From JAHFRG01 sp041495205 (GTDB lineage: Bacteria > Pseudomonadota > Gammaproteobacteria > Burkholderiales > JAHFRG01): a stretch of 41,553 bases of DNA. The translations under genes and the position numbers were made by a program. The notes beneath the pieces were generated by a model that saw nothing but the letters and a program-made list of their open reading frames with translations, did no database searches and had not been told where the DNA came from. Positions 7,755 to 16,366 of this stretch are shown in pieces; position 1 is the stretch's first letter, and each line of letters starts with the position of its first letter. Location of the stretch: NCBI GenBank assembly GCA_041495205.1, contig JBGQCF010000016.1, positions 1-41,553 on the forward strand, given 5' to 3'.

Positions 7755-8717
7755 GTGATCTATCTGAAGAAAAAAGTTATTGCCGCATCCCTGCTTTGCA
7801 TGGGCGGGACTGCGTCGGACGCATGGGCATGCTCGAGTTGCGGCTGCACGCTGAGCACAGACTGGGCGAGCCAGGGTTTTACGGCCGGACCGGGATTCCG
7901 ACTCGATTTCCGATTCGATTATCTCGACCAGAAACAGCTGCGAAGCGGTACGCGAACTGTGGACCGCGCGGGCCTGGCTTTGCCGAACGGCCAGGAGATT
8001 CAGCAGCAAACGCTGAATCGTAACTACACCGTGGCGCTGGACTACAGCACGAAGACGGACTGGGGCGTCAACGTCCAGGCTCCCTATTTCGATCGCTATC
8101 ATACGACCATCGCGCCCGGGGACACCGAGATATCGACGTCGCACACTCAGAGCATCGGCGATGTACGGGTGATCGGGCGCTACCATGGCTTCACGGCCGA
8201 CCACAGTGTCGGCATCCAGTTCGGCGTAAAGCTTCCCACCGGCAGCATCCACAACGATTTCATCAGCGGTCCCCAAGACGGCCAGCCGCTCGACCGCGGG
8301 CTGCAGCCCGGGACCGGAACCACGGATATTCTAGTGGGGGCTTATACCTTTGGGGCGCTCAGCCGCAATTGGGATTACTTCGTTCAGAGTCTGTTGCAGC
8401 AGCCGCTCAATTCCCGGGACGACTTCAAGCCCGGCACCGGAATCAACTTGAACTTCGGGGTGCGCTACGCCGCCTATGAATCGGTAACACCTCAGCTTCA
8501 GATCAACGCGCGGGTGGAGAGGCGCGATTCCGGGGCCAACGCGGACATTCCGAACAGCGGGGCAACGCTCGTGTATTTCAGCCCGGGTGTTACCTGGCAC
8601 GTGAGCCACCAATTTCACGTCGCCACTTTTGTCCAGCTGCCGATCTACCAGCGCGTGAATGGTTTGCAGATCGAACCGCGCTACACGGCTTCAGTATCAG
8701 TGGGCTACCAGTTCTAG
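7755..8717 (+). CDS. Outer-membrane beta-barrel protein with N-terminal CxxCxC motif
   Basis: A 320-residue exported protein. A signal peptide (about 1-25) leads to a mature N-terminus carrying ACSSCGCTLSTDW, a C-x-x-C-x-C cluster exposed just after cleavage. The rest shows beta-barrel periodicity and ends with the aromatic-terminated strand VSVGYQF, typical of BAM substrates. It broadly resembles the MetA-pathway (phenol degradation) barrel group. It starts with GTG behind AAGAGAG (7744-7750). The cysteine cluster and its DUF2946-like neighbour suggest metal contact. The TlpA thioredoxin encoded convergently could keep these cysteines reduced. The substrate is unknown. Confidence 0.65.
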   Translation: MIYLKKKVIAASLLCMGGTASDAWACSSCGCTLSTDWASQGFTAGPGFRLDFRFDYLDQKQLRSGTRTVDRAGLALPNGQEIQQQTLNRNYTVALDYSTKTDWGVNVQAPYFDRYHTTIAPGDTEISTSHTQSIGDVRVIGRYHGFTADHSVGIQFGVKLPTGSIHNDFISGPQDGQPLDRGLQPGTGTTDILVGAYTFGALSRNWDYFVQSLLQQPLNSRDDFKPGTGINLNFGVRYAAYESVTPQLQINARVERRDSGANADIPNSGATLVYFSPGVTWHVSHQFHVATFVQLPIYQRVNGLQIEPRYTASVSVGYQF

Positions 8718-8738
8718 GCGCTCCATAAACACTCTCGC

Positions 8739-9236
8739 TTATCTGGCGGTCAAAAGGGGTGTGACGGTTTTCTCCAGACTGGACAAGTCAATTCCGGGAT
8801 CGCCGTACCAGCCGTCCTTCCTGAGTATGCCGTTACGGTCGATGACGAAGGTGAGCGGAATGCGCCAGATGCGGCCATACTCCCTGAACTTAGAATCGCG
8901 CATCATGCCGGCCGGGAAGGTGAAGGCACGCATGACTTCGCGCACCTTTGGTTCGTCGGAGGGTTGGTCCATGCTGATGGCGACGAGCTCAAGTCCTTCG
9001 GCCTTATGCTTCTGGTAGTACGCTTCCAAGGCCGGCATCTCTGCGCGGCAGGGTCCGCACCAGGTTGCCCAGAGGTTAACAATGACGACCTTGCCCGAAG
9101 CCGCGGCCAGCGTAAAGGAATTGCCGTCCAGAAGTTTTACTTCGAAGGCCGGCGCCGGCTTGCCTTCCTCGATGGGATAGGCAGAAACCGCAAATCCGAA
9201 GCCGAGAATCAAGCCGAGGAGTCGAAGAAGTTGCAC
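8739..9236 (-). CDS. TlpA-family thiol:disulfide oxidoreductase
   Basis: A 165-residue exported thioredoxin-fold protein. A signal peptide or signal anchor (1-19) precedes an AhpC/TSA-Redoxin domain with the active site WATWCGPCRAEMP and the cis-proline region RIWRIPLTFVIDRNG. Such proteins reduce or oxidise periplasmic cysteines, for example in cytochrome c or metalloprotein maturation. The start is GTG at 9236. It converges with the CxxCxC barrel gene at a 21-bp gap. The neighbouring CxxC-containing exported proteins are plausible clients, but this is inference. Confidence 0.85.
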   Translation of the reverse strand: MQLLRLLGLILGFGFAVSAYPIEEGKPAPAFEVKLLDGNSFTLAAASGKVVIVNLWATWCGPCRAEMPALEAYYQKHKAEGLELVAISMDQPSDEPKVREVMRAFTFPAGMMRDSKFREYGRIWRIPLTFVIDRNGILRKDGWYGDPGIDLSSLEKTVTPLLTAR

Positions 9237-9337
9237 AGTGGATATCCTGGGATAAAAGTCAATATTTTACGATCCGCCTCACTTCGATTCCATGTTTGCC
9301 GGAGGGTTCACATGATCCGTGCAAAATGCACAACGGT

Positions 9338-10237
9338 CTAGCGCATTAAGAGCAAGGGCTTGAAGCCAAGCGCTTCCCCGATCCTGTTGGCGGTCTGTTG
9401 TGCTTCCTTGCGGCTGGCATAAGGGCCCGCGTGCACCCGGAACAATCCGTCCCTGGTGAAAATCGAAAGCGTTTCGCCCAGCCATGCGAGTTGCGAACGC
9501 AGCCGCGCCAGAAACTGATCGGCATTGTCCTGTGAGCCGAATGCGCCGAGCTGCAAATAAACACCTCCCGCTTCCGCGGCCGCCAGCACGATTTGGGCGG
9601 GAGGGGGCGGGGCGGGCTCCGCCGGTTTTGGCGCTTGCGCCACCAATGTCTCCGCGCCCGGTGTCACGCTTTCCACTTCAACCATGCCGCTGCCTTGAGC
9701 GGCAATGCCCAGCTTGTGAGCCGCGGCATACGAGAGATCTATAATGCGTCCGCTGTAGAAAGGCCCGCGGTCGTTGATGCGCACGACAACTGATTTATTG
9801 TTTCTCAGGCTGGTGACCCGGGCATAGCTGGGTATCGGCAAAATGGGGTGCGCCGCAGTCATGGCATACATGTCGTAAGGCTCGCCTGATGAGGTTTTCT
9901 GGCCGTGGAATTTTCTGCCATACCAGGAAGCGATGCCGCGCGCCTTGTAGGGAACCAAGCGGGTTTCGGGAACAAAGTTTTTGCCGAGGACGGTGTACGG
10001 CCGGTTGGCGTATTTGTTGAGCGGCTCGATGCGCGGTTCGGCGTCGGGTAGCGATTCAAGATTTGGCGGCGGATTTTCACCCGGGCCGTCGTCGAGATAA
10101 TAACCTTTGCCGGGTTCTGAAGGGCGCTTGGGCGAGCTGCCGCAGGCGGCGAGGGCGAGCGCCAAGACGAAAACACACAAGAAGCGAAGAATAGATTTAA
10201 TGCGCGCGTGCCTTTGCTCCCACTCTTCGCTCTTCAC
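9338..10237 (-). CDS. rlpA: Septal ring lytic transglycosylase RlpA
   Basis: A 299-residue lipoprotein that cleaves denuded peptidoglycan glycan strands at the septum. The lipobox LALAAC follows a hydrophobic signal. A double-psi beta-barrel domain (about 95-185: GIASWYGRKFHGQKTSSGEPYDM, then VVVRINDRGPF) and a C-terminal SPOR domain (about 220-297: VYLQLGAFGSQDNADQF) follow. It starts at GTG 10237. It completes the mre-mrd-rodA cluster, although repeat copy B lies between rodA and rlpA and ends 22 bp before this start. Its mRNA leader must therefore include or begin inside the repeat. Confidence 0.93.
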   Translation of the reverse strand: MKSEEWEQRHARIKSILRFLCVFVLALALAACGSSPKRPSEPGKGYYLDDGPGENPPPNLESLPDAEPRIEPLNKYANRPYTVLGKNFVPETRLVPYKARGIASWYGRKFHGQKTSSGEPYDMYAMTAAHPILPIPSYARVTSLRNNKSVVVRINDRGPFYSGRIIDLSYAAAHKLGIAAQGSGMVEVESVTPGAETLVAQAPKPAEPAPPPPAQIVLAAAEAGGVYLQLGAFGSQDNADQFLARLRSQLAWLGETLSIFTRDGLFRVHAGPYASRKEAQQTANRIGEALGFKPLLLMR

Positions 10238-10259
10238 CTCTCACACCTCGCAGGCTTAT

Positions 10260-10660
10260 GGAACCTCTGATTAAGTCCTCCGCGGAGCGCGTTTCTGGCG
10301 CAATGCGGATGATTGCAAGGCGCGCGACGAAGGTGCCTAGCCGTAGCTTAAGCACGAGGAGCGCAACGACGCAAGCGCCGCATTGCACCGAAACCCGGTC
10401 GGGACGGCTGCCGCGACACGGTCAGCGAAGCTTGGGGTGCGGGAGCGGCAGCATGAGCGCCCAGCTTAACAGTGTTTCTTGCGGCAGCTTGCGCTCCTTC
10501 CCGCTCCACGCTGCGCGAGTCCGAGTCCGGGGCGCCTTTTCGGGCGATCTGCTTTGTCGCTCGGCTTGCGAAGGGGGTCAACCATTCGCTGCGCCTCGCT
10601 TCGCGCATTTCATCCCGAAAAGCCAGCGTCGCGCCCACGTGGGACTTAATCAGAGGTTCC
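10260..10660 (+). repeat. Structured terminal-inverted-repeat element, copy B (401 bp, long form)
   Basis: Perfect 19-bp terminal repeats lie at 10260-10278 and 10642-10660. Internal stem I pairs GCAATGCGG (10300-10308) with CCGCATTGC (10378-10386). Stem II pairs CTTTTCGGG (10536-10544) with CCCGAAAAG (10614-10622). Between them is about 130 bp absent from copies C-E, of which the first part also occurs in copy A. The right end directly abuts the rodA stop codon (10661-10663); the left end is 22 bp from the rlpA start. Flanking bases show no target-site duplication. It fills the whole rodA-rlpA gap and encodes no convincing protein. Confidence 0.9.
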
Positions 10661-11755
10661 TCAGGTTTTAACCAACTTCTTGTGCGTCTGGATGCTCATC
10701 AAAATACCAAAGCCCAGGCAAATTGTCACCAGAGCCGTTCCGCCGTAACTTACCAGCGGCAAGGGCAAGCCGACCACCGGCAGGATGCCGCTCACCATTC
10801 CCATGTTGACGAATGCATAGGTAAAAAACGTCAGCGTGATCGCGCCGGCCATAAGCCGGGTAAAAAGCGTTGAAGCATTGGATGCGATAACCAAACCCCT
10901 GCCGATTACCAGCATGTAGAGGGCCAGCAGCAAAAGATTACCGAGCAGGCCGAATTCCTCGCTGAACACCGCGAACACAAAATCAGTGTGGCGCTCAGGC
11001 AGGAATTCCAAATGCGACTGCGTGCCGTTCAACCAGCCCTTGCCGGTGACTCCGCCCGAGCCTACCGCAATCGTGGATTGAATGGTGTGATAGCCCGCCC
11101 CCAACGGGTCGGTCGAGGGATCGAGCAGGGTAAGAATCCGTTGCCGCTGGTAATCGCGCAACACCGACCACAGCACTGGCAGACTGGCAAGGCCCAGCAC
11201 CAAGATGGAGAGCATGATGCGCCAACTCAATCCAGCGAGGAACAGCACATAAAAGCCGGAGGCCGCAATCAGTATCGCTGTTCCCAGGTCCGGCTGACGC
11301 GCAATCAGGGCCACCGGAACCAGCAGCAGCATGATCGCCACCACATAGTTTTTAAAGCGCAGCGCTGTTTCGTGTTTGTCGAAATACCAGGCAAGCACCA
11401 GCGGCACCGCGATTTTCATGACTTCTGCAGGCTGGATGCGGGTCACCCCGATATGTAGCCAACGCCGTGCGCCGTTGACTACATCGCCAAACAGAGCGAC
11501 TGCTATCAGCAACACCATTCCCACCGCATACATCGGCAGCGACAGGCGCATCAGGTGCTGCGGCGGAACGTTGGACACCGCCCACATCACGGCGAGCGCA
11601 ATCAACATGCTTGCGAATTGGTTGCTGGTTTTGGCAAGGTTCTGTCCGGTTGCGCTGTAGAGCACGAACAGTCCCAGCAGCATCAGCAGGCATACCGTCC
11701 CGAGCAGAAAGCCGTCAATATGCGCGGTAAGATAATGCCATAAGCGTTTAATCAT
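10661..11755 (-). CDS. rodA: Rod shape-determining protein RodA (SEDS glycosyltransferase)
   Basis: A 364-residue multispanning SEDS-family peptidoglycan polymerase that works with PBP2 in the elongasome. It has about ten hydrophobic helices and the family signatures GGVTGKGWLNGTQSHLEFLPE and VVGLPLPLVSYGGTALVT. The ATG at 11755 overlaps the mrdA stop (ATGATTAA). Although the frame stays open further upstream, the overlap and the MIKRLWHYL start fix this choice. The stop codon is immediately followed by the terminal repeat of copy B. Confidence 0.95.
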   Translation of the reverse strand: MIKRLWHYLTAHIDGFLLGTVCLLMLLGLFVLYSATGQNLAKTSNQFASMLIALAVMWAVSNVPPQHLMRLSLPMYAVGMVLLIAVALFGDVVNGARRWLHIGVTRIQPAEVMKIAVPLVLAWYFDKHETALRFKNYVVAIMLLLVPVALIARQPDLGTAILIAASGFYVLFLAGLSWRIMLSILVLGLASLPVLWSVLRDYQRQRILTLLDPSTDPLGAGYHTIQSTIAVGSGGVTGKGWLNGTQSHLEFLPERHTDFVFAVFSEEFGLLGNLLLLALYMLVIGRGLVIASNASTLFTRLMAGAITLTFFTYAFVNMGMVSGILPVVGLPLPLVSYGGTALVTICLGFGILMSIQTHKKLVKT

Positions 11756-13649
11756 CGGTTTCTTGCTTTGCGTCAGGCGCAGGGATGGGGCTTTGCGGCC
11801 GTTTTCCCAGCAGGTAGAAGTCGAGCACCTGTCGTGCCAGCGGCGCTGCGGTGGCGGCACCGTGGCCGCCGTTTTCCACAAGCACGGCAAGTGCGATCTG
11901 AGGATTATCCGCCGGCGCATAAGCGATGAACAGCGCATGATCACGCTGCCGCTCATCCACCCGGCTCTCCGTGTATTTCTCGTTTGGCTTTAACGCGATG
12001 ACCTGCGCGGTGCCGGTCTTGCCGGCGAACGGGTAGGCGCTGTTCGCGCCGGCGCGTGCCGCCGTGCCGCCCGGACCGGTCACATCAACCAGGGCTTTTT
12101 GAACCAATATCAGATTGTCCGGTTTGAAATTGAGGTTGTACAGCACTTCGCTGGGAATCATTTTTAATTGGTTGGTCTTGCTGTCCTGAATATAGCGCAC
12201 CAAATGCGGACGGAAAGCAACGCCGTTGTTGGCGAGAATGGCGGTGGCATTGGCAAGCTGCAGCGGAGTGACCAGATTATAGCCCTGGCCGATGCCCACG
12301 CTCACGGTATCTCCGGCAAACCATTTTTCCTTGAAGCGTTTTAGCTTCCACTCCTGCGAGGGCAGCAAGCCCAGCCCTTCGCCTTCAATGTCGATGCCGG
12401 TCTTTTGGCCCATGCCGAACTGGCTGATGAAGTTGTGAATATTATCAATCCCGAGATCGTAGGCGAGGCTGTAGTAGTAGCTGTCGCACGAAATCACCAG
12501 CGATCTGTGCAAATCCACCACGCCGTGACCGCCGACTTTCCAGTCGTGATAGCGGTGGGTGCTGCCGGGCAAGGTGAAGTATCCCGGGTCGTTGATGGTG
12601 TATTGCGGACTGCGTTTGTTGAGCTCCAGTCCGGCCAGCGCCAGAAACGGCTTGAAAGTCGAGCCGGGCGGATATTGACCTTGCAGTGCGCGGTCGGTGA
12701 GCGGCTTGTCAGGCGAATTATTCAGTACTTCCCAGCTTTGCGGGTCGATGCCGTCCACGAACAGGTTGGGATCGAAGCCCGGCTTGCTCACGAACGCCAG
12801 CACCCCTCCGCTGGAAGGTTCGATCGCCACCAGCGCACCACGGTAGTTGCCAAATGCTCTCTCTGCGAATTCCTGAAGCCGCGCATCGAGCGCAAGCAGA
12901 AGATTGCTTCCGGAAACCGGGGAGATCCGGTTCAAAGTACGCACTGCGCGCCCGCCGGCGTCGATTTCCACCTGCTCGAAACCGGTCTTGCCGTGCAGCC
13001 GCGATTCATAGCTTTGCTCAATGCCGGTTTTGCCGATGTAATCCGAGCCGCGGTAATTGGCTAGCTCGCCTTTTTCCTCCAGCCATTGCAGGTCATCGTC
13101 GTTGATCCTGCTGATATAGCCGACGACATGCGACGCCATCTCTCCAAGGGGATAATGCCGGAACAGGCGCGCCTTGATTTCCACGCCGGGGAAACGGTAG
13201 CGGTTCACGGCGAAACGCGCCACCTCGACGTCGTTTAGCCGCGTGCGTATCGGCAGGCTTTCTATGTTCTTGCTCTCGTCGAGGAGCTTGCGGAAACGCT
13301 TGCGGTCCTTGGGCGTGATTTCCACCAGGTTGGCAAGCTGGTTGATGAGGGCTTCGAGGTTGTCTACCTTGGACGGCGTGATTTCCAGTGTGTACGCTGA
13401 ATAGTTGTGCGCCAGTACCGCGCCATTGCGGTCGAGAATCAAGCCACGGTTGGGAACGATGGGCACAATCGAAATGCGGTTATTTTCGGCGAGCGTGCGG
13501 TAATGCTCATGCTGGATGACTTGCAGATAGAAAAACCGCAGAAACAACAGAAAGAACAGCAGCAGCGCGAAGCCGGCGGCAATCGTAAGTCGCAGCTTGA
13601 AATAATAGAGTTCGCGCTGATGGTCCTTCAGCTCTACACTGCGGTTCAT
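11748..13649 (-). CDS. mrdA: Penicillin-binding protein 2 (transpeptidase)
   Basis: A 633-residue inner-membrane transpeptidase that cross-links lateral-wall peptidoglycan with RodA and MreBCD. One transmembrane helix (about 20-42) is followed by the PBP dimerisation domain (IVPNRGLILDRNG onward) and the transpeptidase domain. Motifs are STFK with nucleophile S330, SCD, and KTGTAQ. Length and S330 match E. coli PBP2. The ATG at 13649 overlaps the mreD stop by ATGA; the frame is open upstream inside mreD, but that extension is not coding here. It is translationally coupled to both neighbours. Confidence 0.95.
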   Translation of the reverse strand: MNRSVELKDHQRELYYFKLRLTIAAGFALLLFFLLFLRFFYLQVIQHEHYRTLAENNRISIVPIVPNRGLILDRNGAVLAHNYSAYTLEITPSKVDNLEALINQLANLVEITPKDRKRFRKLLDESKNIESLPIRTRLNDVEVARFAVNRYRFPGVEIKARLFRHYPLGEMASHVVGYISRINDDDLQWLEEKGELANYRGSDYIGKTGIEQSYESRLHGKTGFEQVEIDAGGRAVRTLNRISPVSGSNLLLALDARLQEFAERAFGNYRGALVAIEPSSGGVLAFVSKPGFDPNLFVDGIDPQSWEVLNNSPDKPLTDRALQGQYPPGSTFKPFLALAGLELNKRSPQYTINDPGYFTLPGSTHRYHDWKVGGHGVVDLHRSLVISCDSYYYSLAYDLGIDNIHNFISQFGMGQKTGIDIEGEGLGLLPSQEWKLKRFKEKWFAGDTVSVGIGQGYNLVTPLQLANATAILANNGVAFRPHLVRYIQDSKTNQLKMIPSEVLYNLNFKPDNLILVQKALVDVTGPGGTAARAGANSAYPFAGKTGTAQVIALKPNEKYTESRVDERQRDHALFIAYAPADNPQIALAVLVENGGHGAATAAPLARQVLDFYLLGKRPQSPIPAPDAKQETDD

Positions 13650-14170
13650 ATCTGGTCGGGTTCGGGCTTGAGGCGCAACAGAACCGATAGCAGCGCCGAA
13701 AGTGCGGGCCACAACAGAGAGCCGGTAACGCTGCTCAAAAAATATCCCCAGCCGATAAAGACTGCACCGCTGTAAACCTTGATCAACAGGATGGCAAGCT
13801 GCGTGATTAACAATACCGGCAGGATGTGCCACACTTGCTCGCGCAGGCCGAACAGCAGCACGCGGCGGCGCAGCATGATCGAGAGATAGGCGAGTAGCGA
13901 ATAGGCGAACGCATGCTCCCCGAGTAACGTGGCATCCGCCACATCCAACAGCAGGCCCGTTCCCCATGCGGTGGCAATGCCCACCTTGCGCGGCCAGTGG
14001 ATGCACCAGTAGACCAGGGTCAATGCGACAAAATCGGGTCTGATCAGGAGGCCGAAGCCCGACCACGGCAGCAGATTGAGGAAGAACGCAATCGCAAGGG
14101 TAAGGACGATGAAGCTGGTCTTCACCGGCAGCAGAAATTCCTGCGCTTGGGTGGCTGGGGCAGGTATCAA
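13646..14170 (-). CDS. mreD: Rod shape-determining protein MreD
   Basis: A 174-residue integral membrane protein with five to six hydrophobic helices, the usual MreD size, including the conserved patch ATAWGTGLLLDVADATLLGEHAFAYSLLAYL. It is part of the MreBCD elongation complex. Its start overlaps the mreC stop, and its stop overlaps the mrdA start, both as ATGA. The order mreB-mreC-mreD-mrdA-rodA is conserved in proteobacteria. Confidence 0.93.
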   Translation of the reverse strand: MIPAPATQAQEFLLPVKTSFIVLTLAIAFFLNLLPWSGFGLLIRPDFVALTLVYWCIHWPRKVGIATAWGTGLLLDVADATLLGEHAFAYSLLAYLSIMLRRRVLLFGLREQVWHILPVLLITQLAILLIKVYSGAVFIGWGYFLSSVTGSLLWPALSALLSVLLRLKPEPDQI

Positions 14171-15075
14171 TTTCCTCTCCTGGGTTTTTTCGCCTTGCTC
14201 CGGGTTGCGGGCGTCTGGTCTGTTAACGGGTTTTCGGGAATTTGCGGCTGTGATGATAGCACCAGAACATACCGGTATCGGTCAACTCCCGCGTTGGGCG
14301 TGCAGAGGATGCGTGCAAATGCGTAGGCAGCGTTGCGCTCGATTCTTGAAACCACCGCGACCGGCAATCCGTACGGGTAGGTTCCGTCTATGCCCGAGGT
14401 GACCAGCTCATCGCCGGTTTGGATTTCGACATTTACCGGCATGTAGCGTAGTTCCAGTTCATCCGACTCCCCCGCCCCGAACACCACCGCGCGCAGACCG
14501 TTACGCACCACCTCCACCGGCACCGTCTGCTCCTTGTCGGTAATCAGCGTGACTTCGCTCACGAAAGGATAAGCGCGCGTCACCTGTCCGATGACACCGA
14601 TATCGTCCACCACCGCTTGGCCAGGCTTGATATCGTCCTGCCGGCCCTTGTCAATGACGATGCGTCGCGAGAACAAATCGCGTCCGGAGTAGAGAATTTC
14701 AGCAAGCGTTGCGTTACCCTGAAAACCGTCGCGGGCATTGAGCAGTCGCCGCAGGCGGTTGTTTTCCTCTTCTAATGCCTGATAACGCTGCAGCTGTGCC
14801 GCGTTCAGCAGGTTTTGCTGCTTGAGGCTGGCGTTTTCGTTGGTGAGATAAGACTGGGTGGCGAAGAAATCGCTGACGCGGTCCAGAAGCAGCCCCGGCG
14901 CGGTGGCGAGTTTCTGCAAAGGGTAGATGACTACCGACAGCGACAGCCGGAACGTTTCCAGGTACTTTAAGCGGGCGTCGGTAATGAACAGCAGCAGGGA
15001 GAGCAGCGTGAAAAAGACCAGGCGGGTAAGAGGGCTGGTGCCGCGTTTAAAAAGGGGCGGAAGCTGGGTGTCCAT
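14167..15075 (-). CDS. mreC: Rod shape-determining protein MreC
   Basis: A 302-residue bitopic membrane protein. One transmembrane helix (about 18-38) is followed by a periplasmic coiled coil (about 70-110: LTNENASLKQQNLLNAAQLQRYQALEEENNRLRRLL) and the MreC beta-barrel domain (ILYSGRDLFSRRIVIDKG; VSEVTLITDKEQTVPVEVVRNG). The basic tail is rich in Lys/Arg. MreC couples cytoplasmic MreB to periplasmic PBP2. It is separated from mreB by 91 bp that hold an inverted repeat, the only loose junction in the mre-mrd-rodA run. Confidence 0.94.
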   Translation of the reverse strand: MDTQLPPLFKRGTSPLTRLVFFTLLSLLLFITDARLKYLETFRLSLSVVIYPLQKLATAPGLLLDRVSDFFATQSYLTNENASLKQQNLLNAAQLQRYQALEEENNRLRRLLNARDGFQGNATLAEILYSGRDLFSRRIVIDKGRQDDIKPGQAVVDDIGVIGQVTRAYPFVSEVTLITDKEQTVPVEVVRNGLRAVVFGAGESDELELRYMPVNVEIQTGDELVTSGIDGTYPYGLPVAVVSRIERNAAYAFARILCTPNAGVDRYRYVLVLSSQPQIPENPLTDQTPATRSKAKKPRRGN

Positions 15076-15077
15076 CA

Positions 15078-15160
15078 GTTTCGAGTCATGCGTTTCGAGT
15101 CCCCCGTCAGGTTCTGCAATGCAATTTGTCTAAATCCTAACGTTACTCGAAACTCGAAAC
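15078..15160. repeat. Inverted repeat in the mreB-mreC gap
   Basis: Two copies of GTTTCGAGT (15078-15086 and 15092-15100) face two overlapping copies of ACTCGAAAC (15145-15153 and 15152-15160). The RNA could fold into alternative 9-bp hairpins with a long loop. The right arm is a tandem heptamer (TCGAAAC twice). It could stabilise or terminate part of the mreB transcript, but no U-tract follows. Confidence 0.6.
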
Positions 15161-15166
15161 CTAAAA

Positions 15167-16210
15167 TCAATCATCGGCAAGAATATTGCCCAGTTTGTCC
15201 ATTTTTTCCAGCGCCTGTCCCGAGCCACGCACCACGCAGGTGAGCGGGTCGTCGGCAACAATCACTGGCAATCCGGTTTCCTCCATCAGCAGGCGGTCAA
15301 TGTCACGCAGCAGCGCGCTGCCGCCGGTCAGCACCATGCCTTTCTCCGCGATGTCTGCGCCGAGTTCCGGCGGGGTTTGCTCAAGGGCGGACTTGACCGC
15401 GCTGACGATGCTGTTCAAGGGATCGGTAAGCGCTTCCAGGATTTCGTTACTGGAAATGGTGAAGCTCCTGGGAATGCCTTCCGCAAGATTGCGTCCCTTG
15501 ACTTCCATTTCGCGCACCTCACTGCCGGGGAAGGCGGAGCCGATTTCCTTCTTTATCGTTTCGGCGGTGGTTTCTCCAATCAGCATGCCGTAGTTGCGGC
15601 GAATGTAGCTGATGATGGCATCGTCGAATTTGTCGCCGCCCACGCGCACCGAGCCGGCGTAGACAATTCCGCCCAGGGAAATCACGCCGACCTCGGTGGT
15701 GCCGCCACCGATATCCACCACCATCGAGCCGGTCGCTTCGGCGATCGGCAGGCCGGCGCCGATCGCCGCCGCCATCGGCTCCTCGATGAGATAAACCTTG
15801 CTGGCGCCCGCCCCGATCGCCGATTCGCGGATTGCCCGGCGTTCCACTTGGGTCGAGCCGCAGGGCACGCTGACGATGATGCGCGGAGAGAGGCTGAACA
15901 ACCGCGATTCATACGCCCTCTTGATGAACAGCTTGAGCATCTGCTCGGTAATAGTGAAGTCGGCGATCACGCCGTCTTTCATCGGCCGGATCGCGGTGAT
16001 GTTGCCGGGAGTGCGCCCGAGCATCTGCTTGGCCGCCATGCCCACTTCCTGGATGATTTTTTTGCCGTTCGGCCCGCGATCTTGGCGGATCGCCACCACC
16101 GACGGTTCGTTGAGCACGATGCCCTTGCCGCGCACGTAAATCAGGGTGTTGGCCGTGCCCAAATCTATCGCTAGGTCGTTGGAAAAATAGCTGTTTAAAA
16201 ATCCAAACAT
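15167..16210 (-). CDS. mreB: Rod shape-determining protein MreB (bacterial actin)
   Basis: A 347-residue actin-like ATPase that organises lateral wall synthesis at the inner face of the membrane. It starts MFGFLNSYFSNDLAIDLGTANTLIYV with phosphate-1 motif DLGTANT, phosphate-2 VVDIGGGTTEVGVI and the adenosine motif LTGGSALLRDID. The amphipathic N-terminus MFGFLNSYF suits membrane binding. Full length for the family. It is divergent from gatC across 156 bp that must carry promoters for both units. Confidence 0.97.
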   Translation of the reverse strand: MFGFLNSYFSNDLAIDLGTANTLIYVRGKGIVLNEPSVVAIRQDRGPNGKKIIQEVGMAAKQMLGRTPGNITAIRPMKDGVIADFTITEQMLKLFIKRAYESRLFSLSPRIIVSVPCGSTQVERRAIRESAIGAGASKVYLIEEPMAAAIGAGLPIAEATGSMVVDIGGGTTEVGVISLGGIVYAGSVRVGGDKFDDAIISYIRRNYGMLIGETTAETIKKEIGSAFPGSEVREMEVKGRNLAEGIPRSFTISSNEILEALTDPLNSIVSAVKSALEQTPPELGADIAEKGMVLTGGSALLRDIDRLLMEETGLPVIVADDPLTCVVRGSGQALEKMDKLGNILADD

Positions 16211-16366
16211 GTCAAATGTTCCGCTGAGTAAAGGTGAGTGCGTCTGCCAAATGAATTATGATACCCTATTATGCTTGATGATTTAAAGGTTTAAAAGGCC
16301 GCAAACGGCAAAATTTCGGGAAAAAAGGCACCCGCCCGCAAGGGCAATGGCTTATCAAGGTTGTCC

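Noticed and set aside
10256..10664. Target-site duplications around the repeat elements
   Set aside because: The bases next to each end (TTAT/TCAG, TTAA/TTGA, CCAA/CTTA, GCAT/TAAG) do not match, so recent transposition is not shown and I did not label the elements as insertion sequences.
12405..13064. Plus-strand open frame opposite mrdA, and similar ones opposite mreB (15377-16174) and metX (23978-24805)
   Set aside because: Each is antisense to a well-recognised gene and lacks recognisable motifs or a ribosome binding site.
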